Source: Herbiconiux sp. VKM Ac-1786 (GTDB taxonomy: Bacteria; Actinomycetota; Actinomycetes; Actinomycetales; Microbacteriaceae). Taken from it: DNA of 64,000 nt. This document shows, in pieces, positions 42,087 to 50,228 of this stretch (position 1 is its first letter; each line of letters begins with the position of its first letter). The stretch is taken from positions 558,001-622,000 of the forward strand of contig NZ_JADKSG010000002.1 in assembly GCF_015350805.1 (NCBI RefSeq), written 5' to 3'. The notes under the pieces are model-generated. The model was not told where the DNA came from. It worked only from the letters and a program-made list of their open reading frames with translations, and made no database searches. A program made the translations under genes and the position numbers.

Positions 42087-42445
42087 GCCTGCACCCGAGC
42101 GGCGGGCACGCTGCGGCGCGGTCGCCCGCGAACGAAGGCTCGCGGCGCGGAGGCGCGCGGAGGGTGAGGCGCGTGGAGGGATGGGGCATGCGACGGCGGC
42201 CGCGGCGGACTTCGTCAAGACTGTCCGCATCCCCGACCGCAGGCGGGCCGCATCGAGCGAGGATTGCGGAAGTCCGCGCCGGACAGGGCGCGGTCGGCGC
42301 AGACGGCGCGCGGCGGTCGGCACGGCTGAGGCGCGACGGCACGGGGTGGCGACGGGGCGGGGTGCCGTGAAGCGCGTGGCCACGCCGACGCGCCGACGCG
42401 GGGCGCGGGGGCGCCGCGCCGCAGGGCGCCGCGCGGCGGGGCGGG

Positions 42446-45148
42446 CTAGTGGGCCGCCTCGTTCCAGTTCTCGCCGCGGCCGATCTGCACCTCGAGGGGG
42501 ACCGAGAGGGCGGCCGCCGAGGACATGCGGGCCGTCACGAGCGCCGAGAGCGCATCCCACTCGCCGGGCGCCACGTCGAAGACGAGTTCGTCGTGCACCT
42601 GGAGGAGCAGCTTCGAGGCGAGGCCCTGGGCGGTGAGGTCGGCCGCGATGTCGATCATCGCGATCTTGATGATGTCGGCGGCGGTGCCCTGGATGGGCGC
42701 GTTCAGGGCGGCGCGCTCGTCGTTGTCGCGGAGCACGCGGTTGGCGCTGTTCAGGTTCGCGAAGGGGCGGCGGCGGCCGAAGATCGTCTCGGTGTAGCCG
42801 TCGACCTTCGCCTGCACGACGACGTTGCGGAGGTAGTCGCGCACCCCGCCGAAGCGCTCGAAGTAGTCGCCCATCAGCTGCTTCGCCTCGGCGGTCTCGA
42901 TGCGCAGCTGCTTCGACAGGCCGAAGGCCGACAGGCCGTAGGCGAGGCCGTACGACATGGCCTTCACCTTCGTGCGCATGTTCGGCGTGACGTCGGCCGG
43001 GTCGACCGAGAAGATGCGCGAGCCGACGAAGCGGTGCAGGTCTTCGCCCGAGTGGAACGCGTCGATCAGGCCCTGGTCGCCGGACAGGTGCGCCATGATG
43101 CGCATCTCGATCTGCGAGTAGTCGGCGGTGAGCAGGCACTCGTAACCCTCCCCGACGCGGAAGGCATGGCGGATGCGCCGGCCCTCCTCGGTGCGCACGG
43201 GGATGTTCTGCAGGTTCGGGTCGGTCGAGGAGATGCGCCCGGTCGACGACCCGGTCTGCACGTAGGTGGTGTGCACCCGGCCGTCGGGCGCGATGGCCTT
43301 GTCGACGCCCTCGATGATCTGGCGGAGCTTCGTGGCGTCGCGGTGCGCGAGCAGGAGCCCCAGGAACGGATGCGGGTTGGAGGCCTGGAGATCGGCGAGT
43401 GCCCCCGCATCCGTCGAGTAGCCCGTCTTGGTGGCACGCGTCTTCGGCATGTCGAGCTGGTCGAAGAGCACCTCCTGGATCTGCTTCGGCGAGCCGAGGT
43501 TCACCTCGCGCCCGATGATTCCGAAGGCCTCCGTGGCGATGGCGGAGGCGGAGGCCCCCAGCTCGTCGGAGAGCGAGACGAGCTCGGGGTGGCTCACCGT
43601 GACGCCCGTGAGCTCCATCTCGGCGAGCACCATCAGCGTCGGCAGCTCGATCTCGGTGAGCACGCGCAGGGTGCGCTCGTCGAGCTGGGCGGTGAGGGCG
43701 CGGGCGACCCGCAGCGCGTACCAGGCCTCGCCGGCCGGGCCGACGACCGTGTCGTCCTCGGGCACCAGCTGGTTCGGGTCGGACTTCGGCAGGATCTCGA
43801 GGAGGTGCCGATCGACGAGCTTCTCGAGCGAGCGGTCGGCGCTCGAGTCGGGCTTCAGCAGCCAGGCCGCGATCACCGGGTCGAACGCGAGCCCGGAGAC
43901 GGCGAGCCCCGCGGTGCGGAGCGCCTTGATCTGCCGTTTGGCGTCGAAGAAGGTCTTCGGGGCGTCGCTCGCGAGCCAGGCCTCGAAGGGCGCGTAGTCG
44001 CGGCTGCCCTGCGTCCACGGCAGGAAGATCGTCTCGTGCAGCGTGGCGAGGCCGACGGCCACCGGGTAGCCGTCGATGGTCTCGACCTGCACCGAGATCG
44101 CCTTGGTGATGTCGGCCGCGGCCTCGGCGGCCGTGGCGGTGTGGCGGGCCAGCCAGCCGGCGAGCTCCTCGTCGAGCAGCGTGACGGGCACGGGGGCGTT
44201 CTCGGCCTTCGCCGCGGCCTCGGCGGCGGCCGCCTGGCCGACCTCCGAGTCGCCCGTGATGCCCTCGAGCTTCAGCACCCGGTCGAGCAGCGTGCGGAAC
44301 TCCAGGCGCGCGAACACGTCGCGCACCTGCTGCTCGTCGGCGGGCGCGCGCAGCAGGTCGGCGGGACCCACCGGCAGCTCGACGTCGGTGAGCAGCCGGT
44401 TCAGCTTGCGGTTGCGCACGACGTTGTCGACGTGCTCGCGCAGGTTGTTGCCGACGACGCCCGGGATCTCGTCGCGGTGCTCGAGGATGGCGTCGAGGGT
44501 GCCGAACTGGTTCAGCCACTTCACCGCGGTCTTCTCGCCCACCTTGGGCACACCCGGCAGGTTGTCGCTCGTCTCGCCGACGAGGGCCGCGATGTCGGGG
44601 TACTGCTCGGGGCGGATGCCGTAGCGCTCCTGCACCTTCGCCTCGTCGTAGCGGGTGAGGTCGGACACGCCCTGGCGGGAGGGGTAGAGCAGCGTCACCT
44701 TGTCGTTGACGAGCTGGATCGCATCCCGGTCACCGGAGACGACGTAGACCTTGAAGCCCTCCTCGACGCCCTGGCGCGCGAGGGTCGCGAGGATGTCGTC
44801 GGCCTCGAAGTCCTCTTTCTCGATGGTGGTGATGCCGAGCGCGTGCAGGCACTCCTGCAGCAGCGGCACCTGCCCGATGAACTCCGACGGCGTCTCGCCG
44901 CGCGTGCCCTTGTAGTCGGGGTACTCGCGGGTGCGGAAGGAGTGCCGGGAGATGTCGAAGGCCACCGCGAGGTGCGTGGGCTTCTCGGCCTTGAGGAGGT
45001 TGATGAGCATCGCGAGGAAGCCGTGGATGGCGTTCGTGTGCTGCCCGTCGCGGGTCTGGAAACTGTCGACCGGAAGGGCGTAGAACGCCCGGAACGCGAG
45101 CGAATGACCGTCGATGACGAGGAGGGTAGGCTGTTCTTTGTCCGGCAC
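42446..45148 (-). CDS. polA: DNA polymerase I
   Basis: This 900-residue polymerase fills repair gaps and removes RNA primers. The 5'-3' nuclease domain is at about 1-300 (LLVIDGHSLAFRAFYAL, VVSGDRDAIQLV). The middle 3'-5' exonuclease-like domain lacks the usual acidic metal ligands, as in other actinobacterial PolA. The polymerase domain (about 520-900) has DPNLQNIPVRTEEGRRIRHAF, SADYSQIE-like TADYSQIEMRIMAHLSGD, the O-helix segment RTKVKAMSYGLAYGLSAFGL, and LLQVHDELVFD. The GTG at 45148 is supported by a damage-type promoter placed six bases before it. Confidence 0.96.
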   Translation of the reverse strand: MPDKEQPTLLVIDGHSLAFRAFYALPVDSFQTRDGQHTNAIHGFLAMLINLLKAEKPTHLAVAFDISRHSFRTREYPDYKGTRGETPSEFIGQVPLLQECLHALGITTIEKEDFEADDILATLARQGVEEGFKVYVVSGDRDAIQLVNDKVTLLYPSRQGVSDLTRYDEAKVQERYGIRPEQYPDIAALVGETSDNLPGVPKVGEKTAVKWLNQFGTLDAILEHRDEIPGVVGNNLREHVDNVVRNRKLNRLLTDVELPVGPADLLRAPADEQQVRDVFARLEFRTLLDRVLKLEGITGDSEVGQAAAAEAAAKAENAPVPVTLLDEELAGWLARHTATAAEAAADITKAISVQVETIDGYPVAVGLATLHETIFLPWTQGSRDYAPFEAWLASDAPKTFFDAKRQIKALRTAGLAVSGLAFDPVIAAWLLKPDSSADRSLEKLVDRHLLEILPKSDPNQLVPEDDTVVGPAGEAWYALRVARALTAQLDERTLRVLTEIELPTLMVLAEMELTGVTVSHPELVSLSDELGASASAIATEAFGIIGREVNLGSPKQIQEVLFDQLDMPKTRATKTGYSTDAGALADLQASNPHPFLGLLLAHRDATKLRQIIEGVDKAIAPDGRVHTTYVQTGSSTGRISSTDPNLQNIPVRTEEGRRIRHAFRVGEGYECLLTADYSQIEMRIMAHLSGDQGLIDAFHSGEDLHRFVGSRIFSVDPADVTPNMRTKVKAMSYGLAYGLSAFGLSKQLRIETAEAKQLMGDYFERFGGVRDYLRNVVVQAKVDGYTETIFGRRRPFANLNSANRVLRDNDERAALNAPIQGTAADIIKIAMIDIAADLTAQGLASKLLLQVHDELVFDVAPGEWDALSALVTARMSSAAALSVPLEVQIGRGENWNEAAH

Positions 45149-45154
45149 ACGGCC

Positions 45155-45176
45155 AGCCTACACAGGGCCTCCGACA
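45155..45176 (-). promoter_or_regulatory. PafBC/RecA-NDp-type promoter of polA (one mismatch)
   Basis: The minus strand reads TGTCGGAG, eight bases (GCCCTGTG), then TAGGCT, six bases before the polA GTG. It differs from the uvrA, uvrB and DUF885 elements at one base of the upstream box but keeps both spacings exactly. Confidence 0.62.
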
Positions 45177-45202
45177 GTCATTCGAGACAGGATTCCACAC
45201 CG

Positions 45203-45688
45203 ATGACGCAGCCAGAATCCCGCCCCGACGGCGCGCCCGCGACGAGTGCCGAGGCTCTCCCGATCGACGTCATGTCGGTCTTCGGCTACCGCGGTATCGG
45301 CACCCTGGCCGAGAAGATGGGCATCGAGTTCCTCGAGCTGAGCGCCGAGCGCTCGGTGGCGCGGATGCCCGTCGAGGGCAACACGCAACCCCTCGGTCTC
45401 GTGCACGGCGGGGCGTACGTCGTCTTGGCCGAGAGCCTCGGATCGACCGCCGCGAACCTGCACGCGGGCCCCACCAAGGTCGCGATGGGCATCGAGATCA
45501 ACGCCAGCCACTCCGGCTCGGCGACGAGCGGCTGGGTGATCGGCACCTGCACGGCCATCCACCTCGGCAAGAGCCTCGCGACGCATCAGATCGAGATCGA
45601 CGACGAGAAGGGCCGCCGGCTCTCGACGGTCCGCATCACGAACATCATCAAGGACCGACGGCCCCAGCAGGTCTTCGAGCCGAAGTAG
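45203..45688 (+). CDS. PaaI-type hotdog-fold thioesterase
   Basis: This 161-residue protein is a member of the PaaI/YbgC-like acyl-CoA thioesterase group. The core reads RMPVEGNTQPLGLVHGGAYVVLAESLGSTAANL, with the usual N-G-HGG-type substrate pocket, followed by INASHSGSATSGWVIGTCTAIHLGKSLATHQIEI. The first 20 residues look disordered. The substrate is unknown; the best-studied relatives act on hydroxybenzoyl- or 1,4-dihydroxynaphthoyl-CoA. The ATG at 45203 has ACAGGA ten bases upstream. It is divergent from polA. Confidence 0.88.
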   Translation: MTQPESRPDGAPATSAEALPIDVMSVFGYRGIGTLAEKMGIEFLELSAERSVARMPVEGNTQPLGLVHGGAYVVLAESLGSTAANLHAGPTKVAMGIEINASHSGSATSGWVIGTCTAIHLGKSLATHQIEIDDEKGRRLSTVRITNIIKDRRPQQVFEPK

Positions 45689-45724
45689 CCCGAACGGCGC
45701 AGCAGCCGCGGCAACCGAGCTACG

Positions 45725-45743
45725 AGCCGGAAAAGCCCCGGCT
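45725..45743. terminator. Small hairpin between the convergent thioesterase and pdtaR-type genes
   Basis: AGCCGG and CCGGCT pair across a seven-base loop (AAAAGCC), and TACTTCTT follows on the plus strand. It overlaps the stop codon of the response regulator gene. The stem is short, so this is a weak call. Confidence 0.4.
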
Positions 45744-46347
45744 ACTTCTTCGGCGACAGCTGCTCGATGATCGCCTGCGCCACGTCGTGCATCGTCAGCC
45801 GGCGGTCCATCGACGCCTTCTGGATCCACCGGAACGCCTCGGGCTCGGTGAGCCCCATCTTCTCGTTCAGCAGGCCCTTGGCCCGGTCGACGAGCTTGCG
45901 GGTCTCGAAGCGCTCGACGAGGTCGGCCACCTCGGACTCGAGGGTGATGATCTGGGCGTAGCGCGAGAGGGCGATCTCGATCGCGGGCAGCAGGTCGTTC
46001 GGGGTGAAGGGCTTCACGACGTAGGCGAGCGCGCCGGCCTCGGTGGCGCGCTCGACGAGCTCCTTCTGGCTGAAGGCGGTGAGCAGCACGACGGGCGCGA
46101 TGTGGTCTTTCGACAGGCGCTCGGCCGCGGAGATGCCGTCGAGCTGGGGCATCTTGACATCCATGATCACCAGGTCGGGACGCAGCTCGGTGGCCAGGGC
46201 CACCGCGGTCTCGCCGTCTCCGGCCTCGCCCACGACATCGAACCCGTTGTCGCGCAGGATCTCGACGATGTCGAGGCGGATCAGGGACTCGTCTTCGGCC
46301 ACCACTACACGGCGGGGCACTGCTGTCGTCGGTTCTTGGTCAGTCAC
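45742..46347 (-). CDS. pdtaR: ANTAR-domain response regulator (PdtaR-like)
   Basis: This 201-residue protein has an N-terminal receiver domain with acidic pocket residues in VVVAEDESLIRLD, the phosphoacceptor aspartate in DLVIMDVKMP, and the threonine/lysine in LTAFSQ and VVKPF. The C-terminal ANTAR domain (about 140-195, ETRKLVDRAKGLLNEKMGLTEPEAFRWIQKASMDRRLTMHDVAQAII) binds paired RNA hairpins and antiterminates transcription. In mycobacteria PdtaR works with the kinase PdtaS, not visible here. The start is GTG at 46347. A TAGGGT hexamer stands six bases upstream and there is no Shine-Dalgarno site, which suggests another leaderless message. Confidence 0.93.
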   Translation of the reverse strand: MTDQEPTTAVPRRVVVAEDESLIRLDIVEILRDNGFDVVGEAGDGETAVALATELRPDLVIMDVKMPQLDGISAAERLSKDHIAPVVLLTAFSQKELVERATEAGALAYVVKPFTPNDLLPAIEIALSRYAQIITLESEVADLVERFETRKLVDRAKGLLNEKMGLTEPEAFRWIQKASMDRRLTMHDVAQAIIEQLSPKK

Positions 46348-46353
46348 GTTTCA

Positions 46354-46359
46354 ACCCTA
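46354..46359 (-). promoter_or_regulatory. Possible -10 hexamer of the ANTAR regulator gene
   Basis: The minus strand reads TAGGGT, then six bases, then the GTG start. The spacing matches the leaderless promoters of uvrA, uvrB, polA and the DUF885 gene, but the upstream TGTCGGTG box is absent. No clear -35 is seen. Confidence 0.4.
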
Positions 46360-46386
46360 CGGTATTCTTGAGCTCGCTCGTAGCAG

Positions 46387-46469
46387 GCCGGTGTGGCGGA
46401 ATGGCAGACGCTGCGCACTCAAAATGCGCTGTCCGAAAGGGCGTGTGGGTTCGAGTCCCACCACCGGTA
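46387..46469 (+). tRNA. tRNA-Leu (anticodon CAA)
   Basis: The sequence folds as an 83-base class II tRNA. The acceptor stem GCCGGTG pairs with CACCGGT (G-U at the first pair), and the discriminator is A. The anticodon stem GCGCA/TGCGC holds the loop CTCAAAA, so the anticodon is CAA, reading UUG. A long variable arm (TGTCCGAAAGGGCG) follows, then the T arm GTGGG-TTCGAGT-CCCAC. CCA is not encoded. The class II form and anticodon both indicate leucine. Confidence 0.93.
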
Positions 46470-46588
46470 CGGCGCTCGAGGGCCGGGTTCCGGATGCGCG
46501 TTCTGTCGCATCGGGAGTCGACAGACGTCCGTACCGCCCACCCCCGCGCCTCCCTACCGTTCACTCAACCGGTGACGAAGGGAACGCG

Positions 46589-47263
46589 ATGACCACGAGA
46601 CCGACCGCTCGCCTGCACGCGGCGCTCGTGATGCTGTCGTTCGCGGCCGGAGCCGCCGACGCCTTCGCGTTCCTGGCGCTCAGCGGCACCTTCACGGCCA
46701 ACATGACGGGCAACCTGGTGCTGGTGGCGATGTTCACGCGTCCGGGCTACGCGCAGACGGCGCTCTGCGCGGTCGTGGCCGTCGCCGCGTTCGCGATCGT
46801 GCTGTACCTCGGGTTCCGGCACAGCCGGCAGCCGGCGGCCGCGCCCGACCACCGGCGGCTCGTGCTGCGCCTGCTCGCACCGTCCTCGGCGGCGCAGGGC
46901 GTGGTGGTGGTGGTCTGGCTGGCGGCCGGGGCGTCCCCGCCGCTCGCGGTGCAGTGCGTGGTCATCGCACTCTCGGCCGGGGCGCTGGCCCTGCAGACCG
47001 TGGCCGCCAAGCGCCTGAGCGACACCGACGGCATCACGACCACCTACGTCACCGGCTCGCTCACCACCACGATGCAGGACCTCGCCGAGCGCCGCGACGC
47101 CGGTCAGCTCCTCCGGCTGCTCTCGATCGCCGCGCTCCCCCTCGGCGCCGTCGCCGCCACCGCCGTCATGCACGTGGCCGCCGGCGCCGGCCCGCTCGTG
47201 GCGTTCGTGGTCGCGTCGGCTGCCGCGATCGTCGCCCTCTCGGCGACGCGCACCCGCACCTGA
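46589..47263 (+). CDS. YoaK/DUF1275 family membrane protein
   Basis: This 224-residue protein has about six transmembrane segments and the family opening AGAADAFAFLALSGTFTANMTGNLVLVAM. A second conserved segment, TTTYVTGSLTTTMQDLAER, contains the paired TG motif of the family. The function is unknown. The frame is open far upstream through the tRNA, but the ATG at 46589 has AAGGGA six bases upstream and starts just before the first helix. It is the first of three plus-strand genes that run up to the oxalate decarboxylase. Confidence 0.87.
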   Translation: MTTRPTARLHAALVMLSFAAGAADAFAFLALSGTFTANMTGNLVLVAMFTRPGYAQTALCAVVAVAAFAIVLYLGFRHSRQPAAAPDHRRLVLRLLAPSSAAQGVVVVVWLAAGASPPLAVQCVVIALSAGALALQTVAAKRLSDTDGITTTYVTGSLTTTMQDLAERRDAGQLLRLLSIAALPLGAVAATAVMHVAAGAGPLVAFVVASAAAIVALSATRTRT

Positions 47264-47278
47264 CGCAGAGGAGTGACC

Positions 47279-47644
47279 ATGCACGCGCTGCCGGACCGGT
47301 CGATCAGCCGCACCATCACCGCGCTGGAGCTCGAGCTCCTCGCCCGCGACGCCCTGCAACTGGTGCACTCCGCGGACACCGCACGGTTCGAGGCCCTGTT
47401 CACAGCGGATGCGCGGCTGCGCTGCAGCTCGGGAGCGGCCTTCGACGGCCGCTCGACGGTGGCGCGGGAACTCCGCCGCCGGTCGCTGTTCCGGCGCCGG
47501 CTCGTGACCCTCGAGGGAGTCGTCGTGCTCGAGCCCTTCGTCCTCCTGCACAGCGGCCCGCACCACACCGATCGCGGCACCCCGTTCGCCGTGCTCGAGG
47601 TCTGCGACGGCGCGATCGCCTCGTGGATCGAGGACTGCGCCTGA
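47279..47644 (+). CDS. NTF2/SnoaL-like fold protein
   Basis: This 121-residue protein has the pattern of SnoaL-like or NTF2-like small cone-shaped proteins: ALELELLARDALQLVHSADTARFEALFTADARLRCSSGAAFDGRSTVARELR, then beta strands ending GAIASWIEDCA. No catalytic residue set is clear, so enzyme or binding function cannot be told. The ATG at 47279 has AGAGGAG five bases upstream; a GTG at 47273 is too close to that site. It lies 15 bases after the YoaK-like gene. Confidence 0.68.
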   Translation: MHALPDRSISRTITALELELLARDALQLVHSADTARFEALFTADARLRCSSGAAFDGRSTVARELRRRSLFRRRLVTLEGVVVLEPFVLLHSGPHHTDRGTPFAVLEVCDGAIASWIEDCA

Positions 47645-47769
47645 GGCGATCCGACCCGACGCTTTCGACAACTGCCGGAACAGGTTGAGTCAGCCGTCCC
47701 TCCACTCCTGCCCCACAACGGTGGTGCCATGGGCGGGACCCACACCCACCGCAGAGAGGGACACCAGAG

Positions 47770-48984
47770 ATGGCAGACGACAAGGCCCCGGCGCCGCACC
47801 ACGAGACCCCCACCCTGGGAAACCCCGACCTGCCGCAGGAGGGCGAGTCCAACACCGTCGGCGACCCGGGCAGCGTGGCCATGACCGGCCCGCAGAACAC
47901 CGCGATCGAGAGCCAGTTCCCCAACCAGATGGATGCCCCGGGCACCGACATCAGCACGCAGGCGTTCTTCTGGAGCAGCTTCAACATCTCGCCCCGACGG
48001 GTGCAGAGCGGCGGCTGGGCCCGGGAGATCACCCAGCAGGACTTCGCGATCTCCGAGGAGATCTCCGGGGTGAACATGCACCTCGAGGCCGGCGGCATCC
48101 GCGAGCTGCACTGGCACCAGACGGCGGAGTGGGCCATCATGACCCGCGGCCGGTGCCGGGTCACGACGCTCAGCCGCGAGGGGCTCCCGAGCGTCGAGGA
48201 CGTCGAGGAGGGCGACCTCTGGTACTTCCCGGCCGGTCTGCCGCACTCCCTCCAGGGGCTCGGACCCGACGGGGCCGAGTTCGTGCTGGCGTTCGACGAC
48301 GGAGAGCAGTCCGAGAGCAACACGCTGCTGCTGACGGACTGGTTCGCCCACACTCCCCCGGAGGTGCTCGCCAAGAACTTCGGCGTCGCCCAGGAGGTCT
48401 TCAAGGACATCCCGCTGCACAACCTCTGGATCTTCCCGGGCGACGTGCCCGGTGAGCTCGAGAAGGACCAGGCGGCGGCCGGTGTCACCTGGGGTGCGAA
48501 CGAGCCCGTGATCTACCGGCTGTCGCGCTCGGAGCCCGCGCACAGCAACAGCGGCGGCAGCATCCGGATCGCGGACAGCACGAACTTCCCCTCCTCGACC
48601 ACGGTCGCCGCCGCGCTCGTCACCCTCGAACCCGGGGCGATGCGCGAGCTGCACTGGCACCCGAACGCCGACGAGTGGCAGTACTACCTGCGCGGCCAGG
48701 GGCGGATGACCGTCTTCAACACCGGTCCGCACGCGAACACCACCGACTTCAAGGCCGGCGACGTCGGCGTGGTGCGCCGCAACTACGGCCACTACGTCGA
48801 GAACACCGGCGACGACGTGCTGGTGTTCCTCGAGACGTTCAAGAGCGACCGCTACGAGGAGGTGTCGCTCGCGAACTGGCTGAGCCACTTGCCCCCGGCC
48901 CTGGTGGCCGCGCACCTGAACATCCCCGAGGACGTGATCGCCACGTTCCCCCGCGGCACCCAGGGCATCACCCCGAAGCGCTGA
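47770..48984 (+). CDS. oxdC: Bicupin oxalate decarboxylase (OxdC family)
   Basis: This 404-residue protein has two cupin domains, each with a full manganese site: H114, H116, E120 and H159 in the first, H295, H297, E302 and H341 in the second. The family cleaves oxalate to formate and CO2 using Mn and oxygen. The lid over the N-terminal site reads SESNT (181-185) where Bacillus OxdC has SENST; the catalytic lid glutamate is kept (E182). No signal peptide is visible. The first 60 residues are polar and likely disordered. GAGAGG lies about ten bases before the ATG. It could serve acid or oxalate stress in a plant or soil setting. Confidence 0.9.
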   Translation: MADDKAPAPHHETPTLGNPDLPQEGESNTVGDPGSVAMTGPQNTAIESQFPNQMDAPGTDISTQAFFWSSFNISPRRVQSGGWAREITQQDFAISEEISGVNMHLEAGGIRELHWHQTAEWAIMTRGRCRVTTLSREGLPSVEDVEEGDLWYFPAGLPHSLQGLGPDGAEFVLAFDDGEQSESNTLLLTDWFAHTPPEVLAKNFGVAQEVFKDIPLHNLWIFPGDVPGELEKDQAAAGVTWGANEPVIYRLSRSEPAHSNSGGSIRIADSTNFPSSTTVAAALVTLEPGAMRELHWHPNADEWQYYLRGQGRMTVFNTGPHANTTDFKAGDVGVVRRNYGHYVENTGDDVLVFLETFKSDRYEEVSLANWLSHLPPALVAAHLNIPEDVIATFPRGTQGITPKR

Positions 48985-49010
48985 CCGGCCGGGCGAGAGG
49001 AGGAGGGACC

Positions 49011-49250
49011 ATGCGACGCGAGCTTCTCGTCGAGGCGGACACCATCGTCGGTGCCCTGTCGCCCGGCCGTCGCGAGGCGGTGCGGGAGCTGGTGATCGAC
49101 GCGACCCGCCGGGGCGTGCTGGACGACCGGGCGCGGGCGTTCCTCGACCGCGCCTCGGGCGGCACGCTGCTCGGAGACGTGCTGGCCCAGGCGCTGGCCG
49201 AGACGGCCGCGCCGCCGGCCGTCACGCGATCGGCGGCGACTTCCGCCTAG
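49011..49250 (+). CDS. Small hypothetical protein downstream of oxdC
   Basis: This 79-residue protein (MRRELLVEADTIVGALSPGRREAVRELVIDATRRGV) is mostly charged helix with no known motif that I recognise. The ATG has a very strong GAGGAGGAGGG site three bases upstream, and it follows oxdC by 26 bases, so it is likely translated from the same mRNA. Its stop TAG overlaps the stop of the opposing lipoprotein gene inside a single CTAG. No function is proposed. Confidence 0.65.
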   Translation: MRRELLVEADTIVGALSPGRREAVRELVIDATRRGVLDDRARAFLDRASGGTLLGDVLAQALAETAAPPAVTRSAATSA

Positions 49251-50056
49251 CCCGCCGGGATCGGCGTCGGCGTCGCGGTCGGCGTCGGCGTCGTCTTGGC
49301 GGCGACGGCGTCGGCCTCCGAGAAGATCGCGACCGGCACGTACTGGTGCACGACCTGCGTCATATAGGTGTTCGCGAGCGGCGCGGTCTCGTACGACACC
49401 TGGAACGCGAAGTCGAGCATCAGGCCGAGGGTGTCGTCGGCGACGACCCCGATCTGCTGCGACTCGAGCTGGAACCCGCCCTTGGGCGAGGTGATCAGCA
49501 GGCCGAGGCCCTGCTCCGAGCGCAGCGCCTCGGGGTCGAGGGTGATCTTCAGCGGGTCGTTGTTGAGGTTGTACGCGGTCTCGACGGCGCCGGAGACGCT
49601 GGTGGTCTTCGCGGTCACCGTGATGTTCGACATGTAGACGCGGCGCTTCTGGTCGAAGGGCGCTTCGGCGGGCACCTTGTTGTCGTAGACGCCGATCACG
49701 AACGAGAACCGCTTGTCGGCCATCGGCGTCCAGTCGTGGGTCTTCTGCTCGGTCCAGACGTCGAGCTTCAGCTGCAGCTGGTCGGCGATGTCGGTAGTGG
49801 GGTGCACCGAGCCCATGTCGGTGAAGACCGAGGCGAACTGCAGGGCGCCGTCGGTGGTGTTCGCTCCCAGGTCGGCGGTGGTCGAGTCGGCGGTGGTGCC
49901 GGCCGAGACCCCGGCGCCCGCGGCTCCGGCGGCTCCGGGGGCGGTGGGCTGCACGCCGAAGAACGGCATGATCGTCGAGCAGCCCGAGAGGGCGACGACG
50001 GTCGCGAGGGCGGCGGCGATGCCGGCGGAGCGGAGGAGGAGGGTCTGACGAGGCAT
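49247..50056 (-). CDS. Predicted lipoprotein of unknown function
   Basis: This 269-residue protein has a lipoprotein signal peptide: basic start (MPRQTLLLRSAG), hydrophobic stretch and lipobox ALSGC with the modified cysteine near residue 25. An Ala/Gly/Thr-rich linker follows to about residue 55. The rest is a beta-rich domain (VYMSNITVTAKTTSVSGAVETAYNLNNDPLKITLDPEALRSEQGLGLLI), and it ends in a Thr-Pro repeat. It resembles secreted DUF4352-like immunoglobulin folds only in general pattern, and I do not assign a family. The frame extends to 50173, but the ATG at 50056 starts the signal peptide. Confidence 0.8.
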   Translation of the reverse strand: MPRQTLLLRSAGIAAALATVVALSGCSTIMPFFGVQPTAPGAAGAAGAGVSAGTTADSTTADLGANTTDGALQFASVFTDMGSVHPTTDIADQLQLKLDVWTEQKTHDWTPMADKRFSFVIGVYDNKVPAEAPFDQKRRVYMSNITVTAKTTSVSGAVETAYNLNNDPLKITLDPEALRSEQGLGLLITSPKGGFQLESQQIGVVADDTLGLMLDFAFQVSYETAPLANTYMTQVVHQYVPVAIFSEADAVAAKTTPTPTATPTPIPAG

Positions 50057-50133
50057 GAGTGTTCTTTCGGTCGCGAGGTCGCACGGTCGACGGATGCCCG
50101 GCCGACCCCGTTCCGGAGAGCGGGGGTGCAGGA

Positions 50134-50172
50134 TGCGGGGGCTGCCACGGGTGCAAGGGTGCAGCCCCCGCA
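50134..50172. repeat. 12-base inverted repeat upstream of the lipoprotein gene
   Basis: TGCGGGGGCTGC (50134-50145) and its perfect complement GCAGCCCCCGCA (50161-50172) are separated by 15 bases that include GGGTGCAAGGGTGC-type short repeats. It stands 78 bases before the lipoprotein start and well after the pyk terminator, so it may be a 5'-leader hairpin or second terminator. Confidence 0.55.
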
Positions 50173-50228
50173 CGGGTGCTGCAGGGCATCCGAAATCTAT
50201 CGCCCCGGATGCGCCCGGAAACAGCGAT

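Larger units (their letters stand above)
41893..42445. other. 553-base non-coding stretch between convergent dnaE2 and polA
   Basis: No convincing gene is seen. The frames open on both strands are extreme-GC, low-complexity shadows rich in Arg, Ala and Gly. It holds a long inverted repeat near its left end and four tandem 23-base units after it. The right third is a chain of CG-rich repeats ending in GCGCCGCGCCGCAGG and a near copy, which may fold strongly downstream of the polA stop. The GC content is higher than that of the flanking genes. Confidence 0.6.

Noticed and set aside
41852-42342. Small open frames on both strands of the dnaE2-polA gap
   Set aside because: They follow the 23-base repeat and extreme GC, have no ribosome site, and show no recognisable domain.
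42449-45688. A 1079-residue open frame on the plus strand
   Set aside because: Its first 900 codons are antisense to polA. Only the final part from 45203 is a real gene, the thioesterase.
46387-50056. Prophage or integrative element at tRNA-Leu
   Set aside because: No integrase, no phage genes and no second copy of the tRNA 3' end were seen before pyk.
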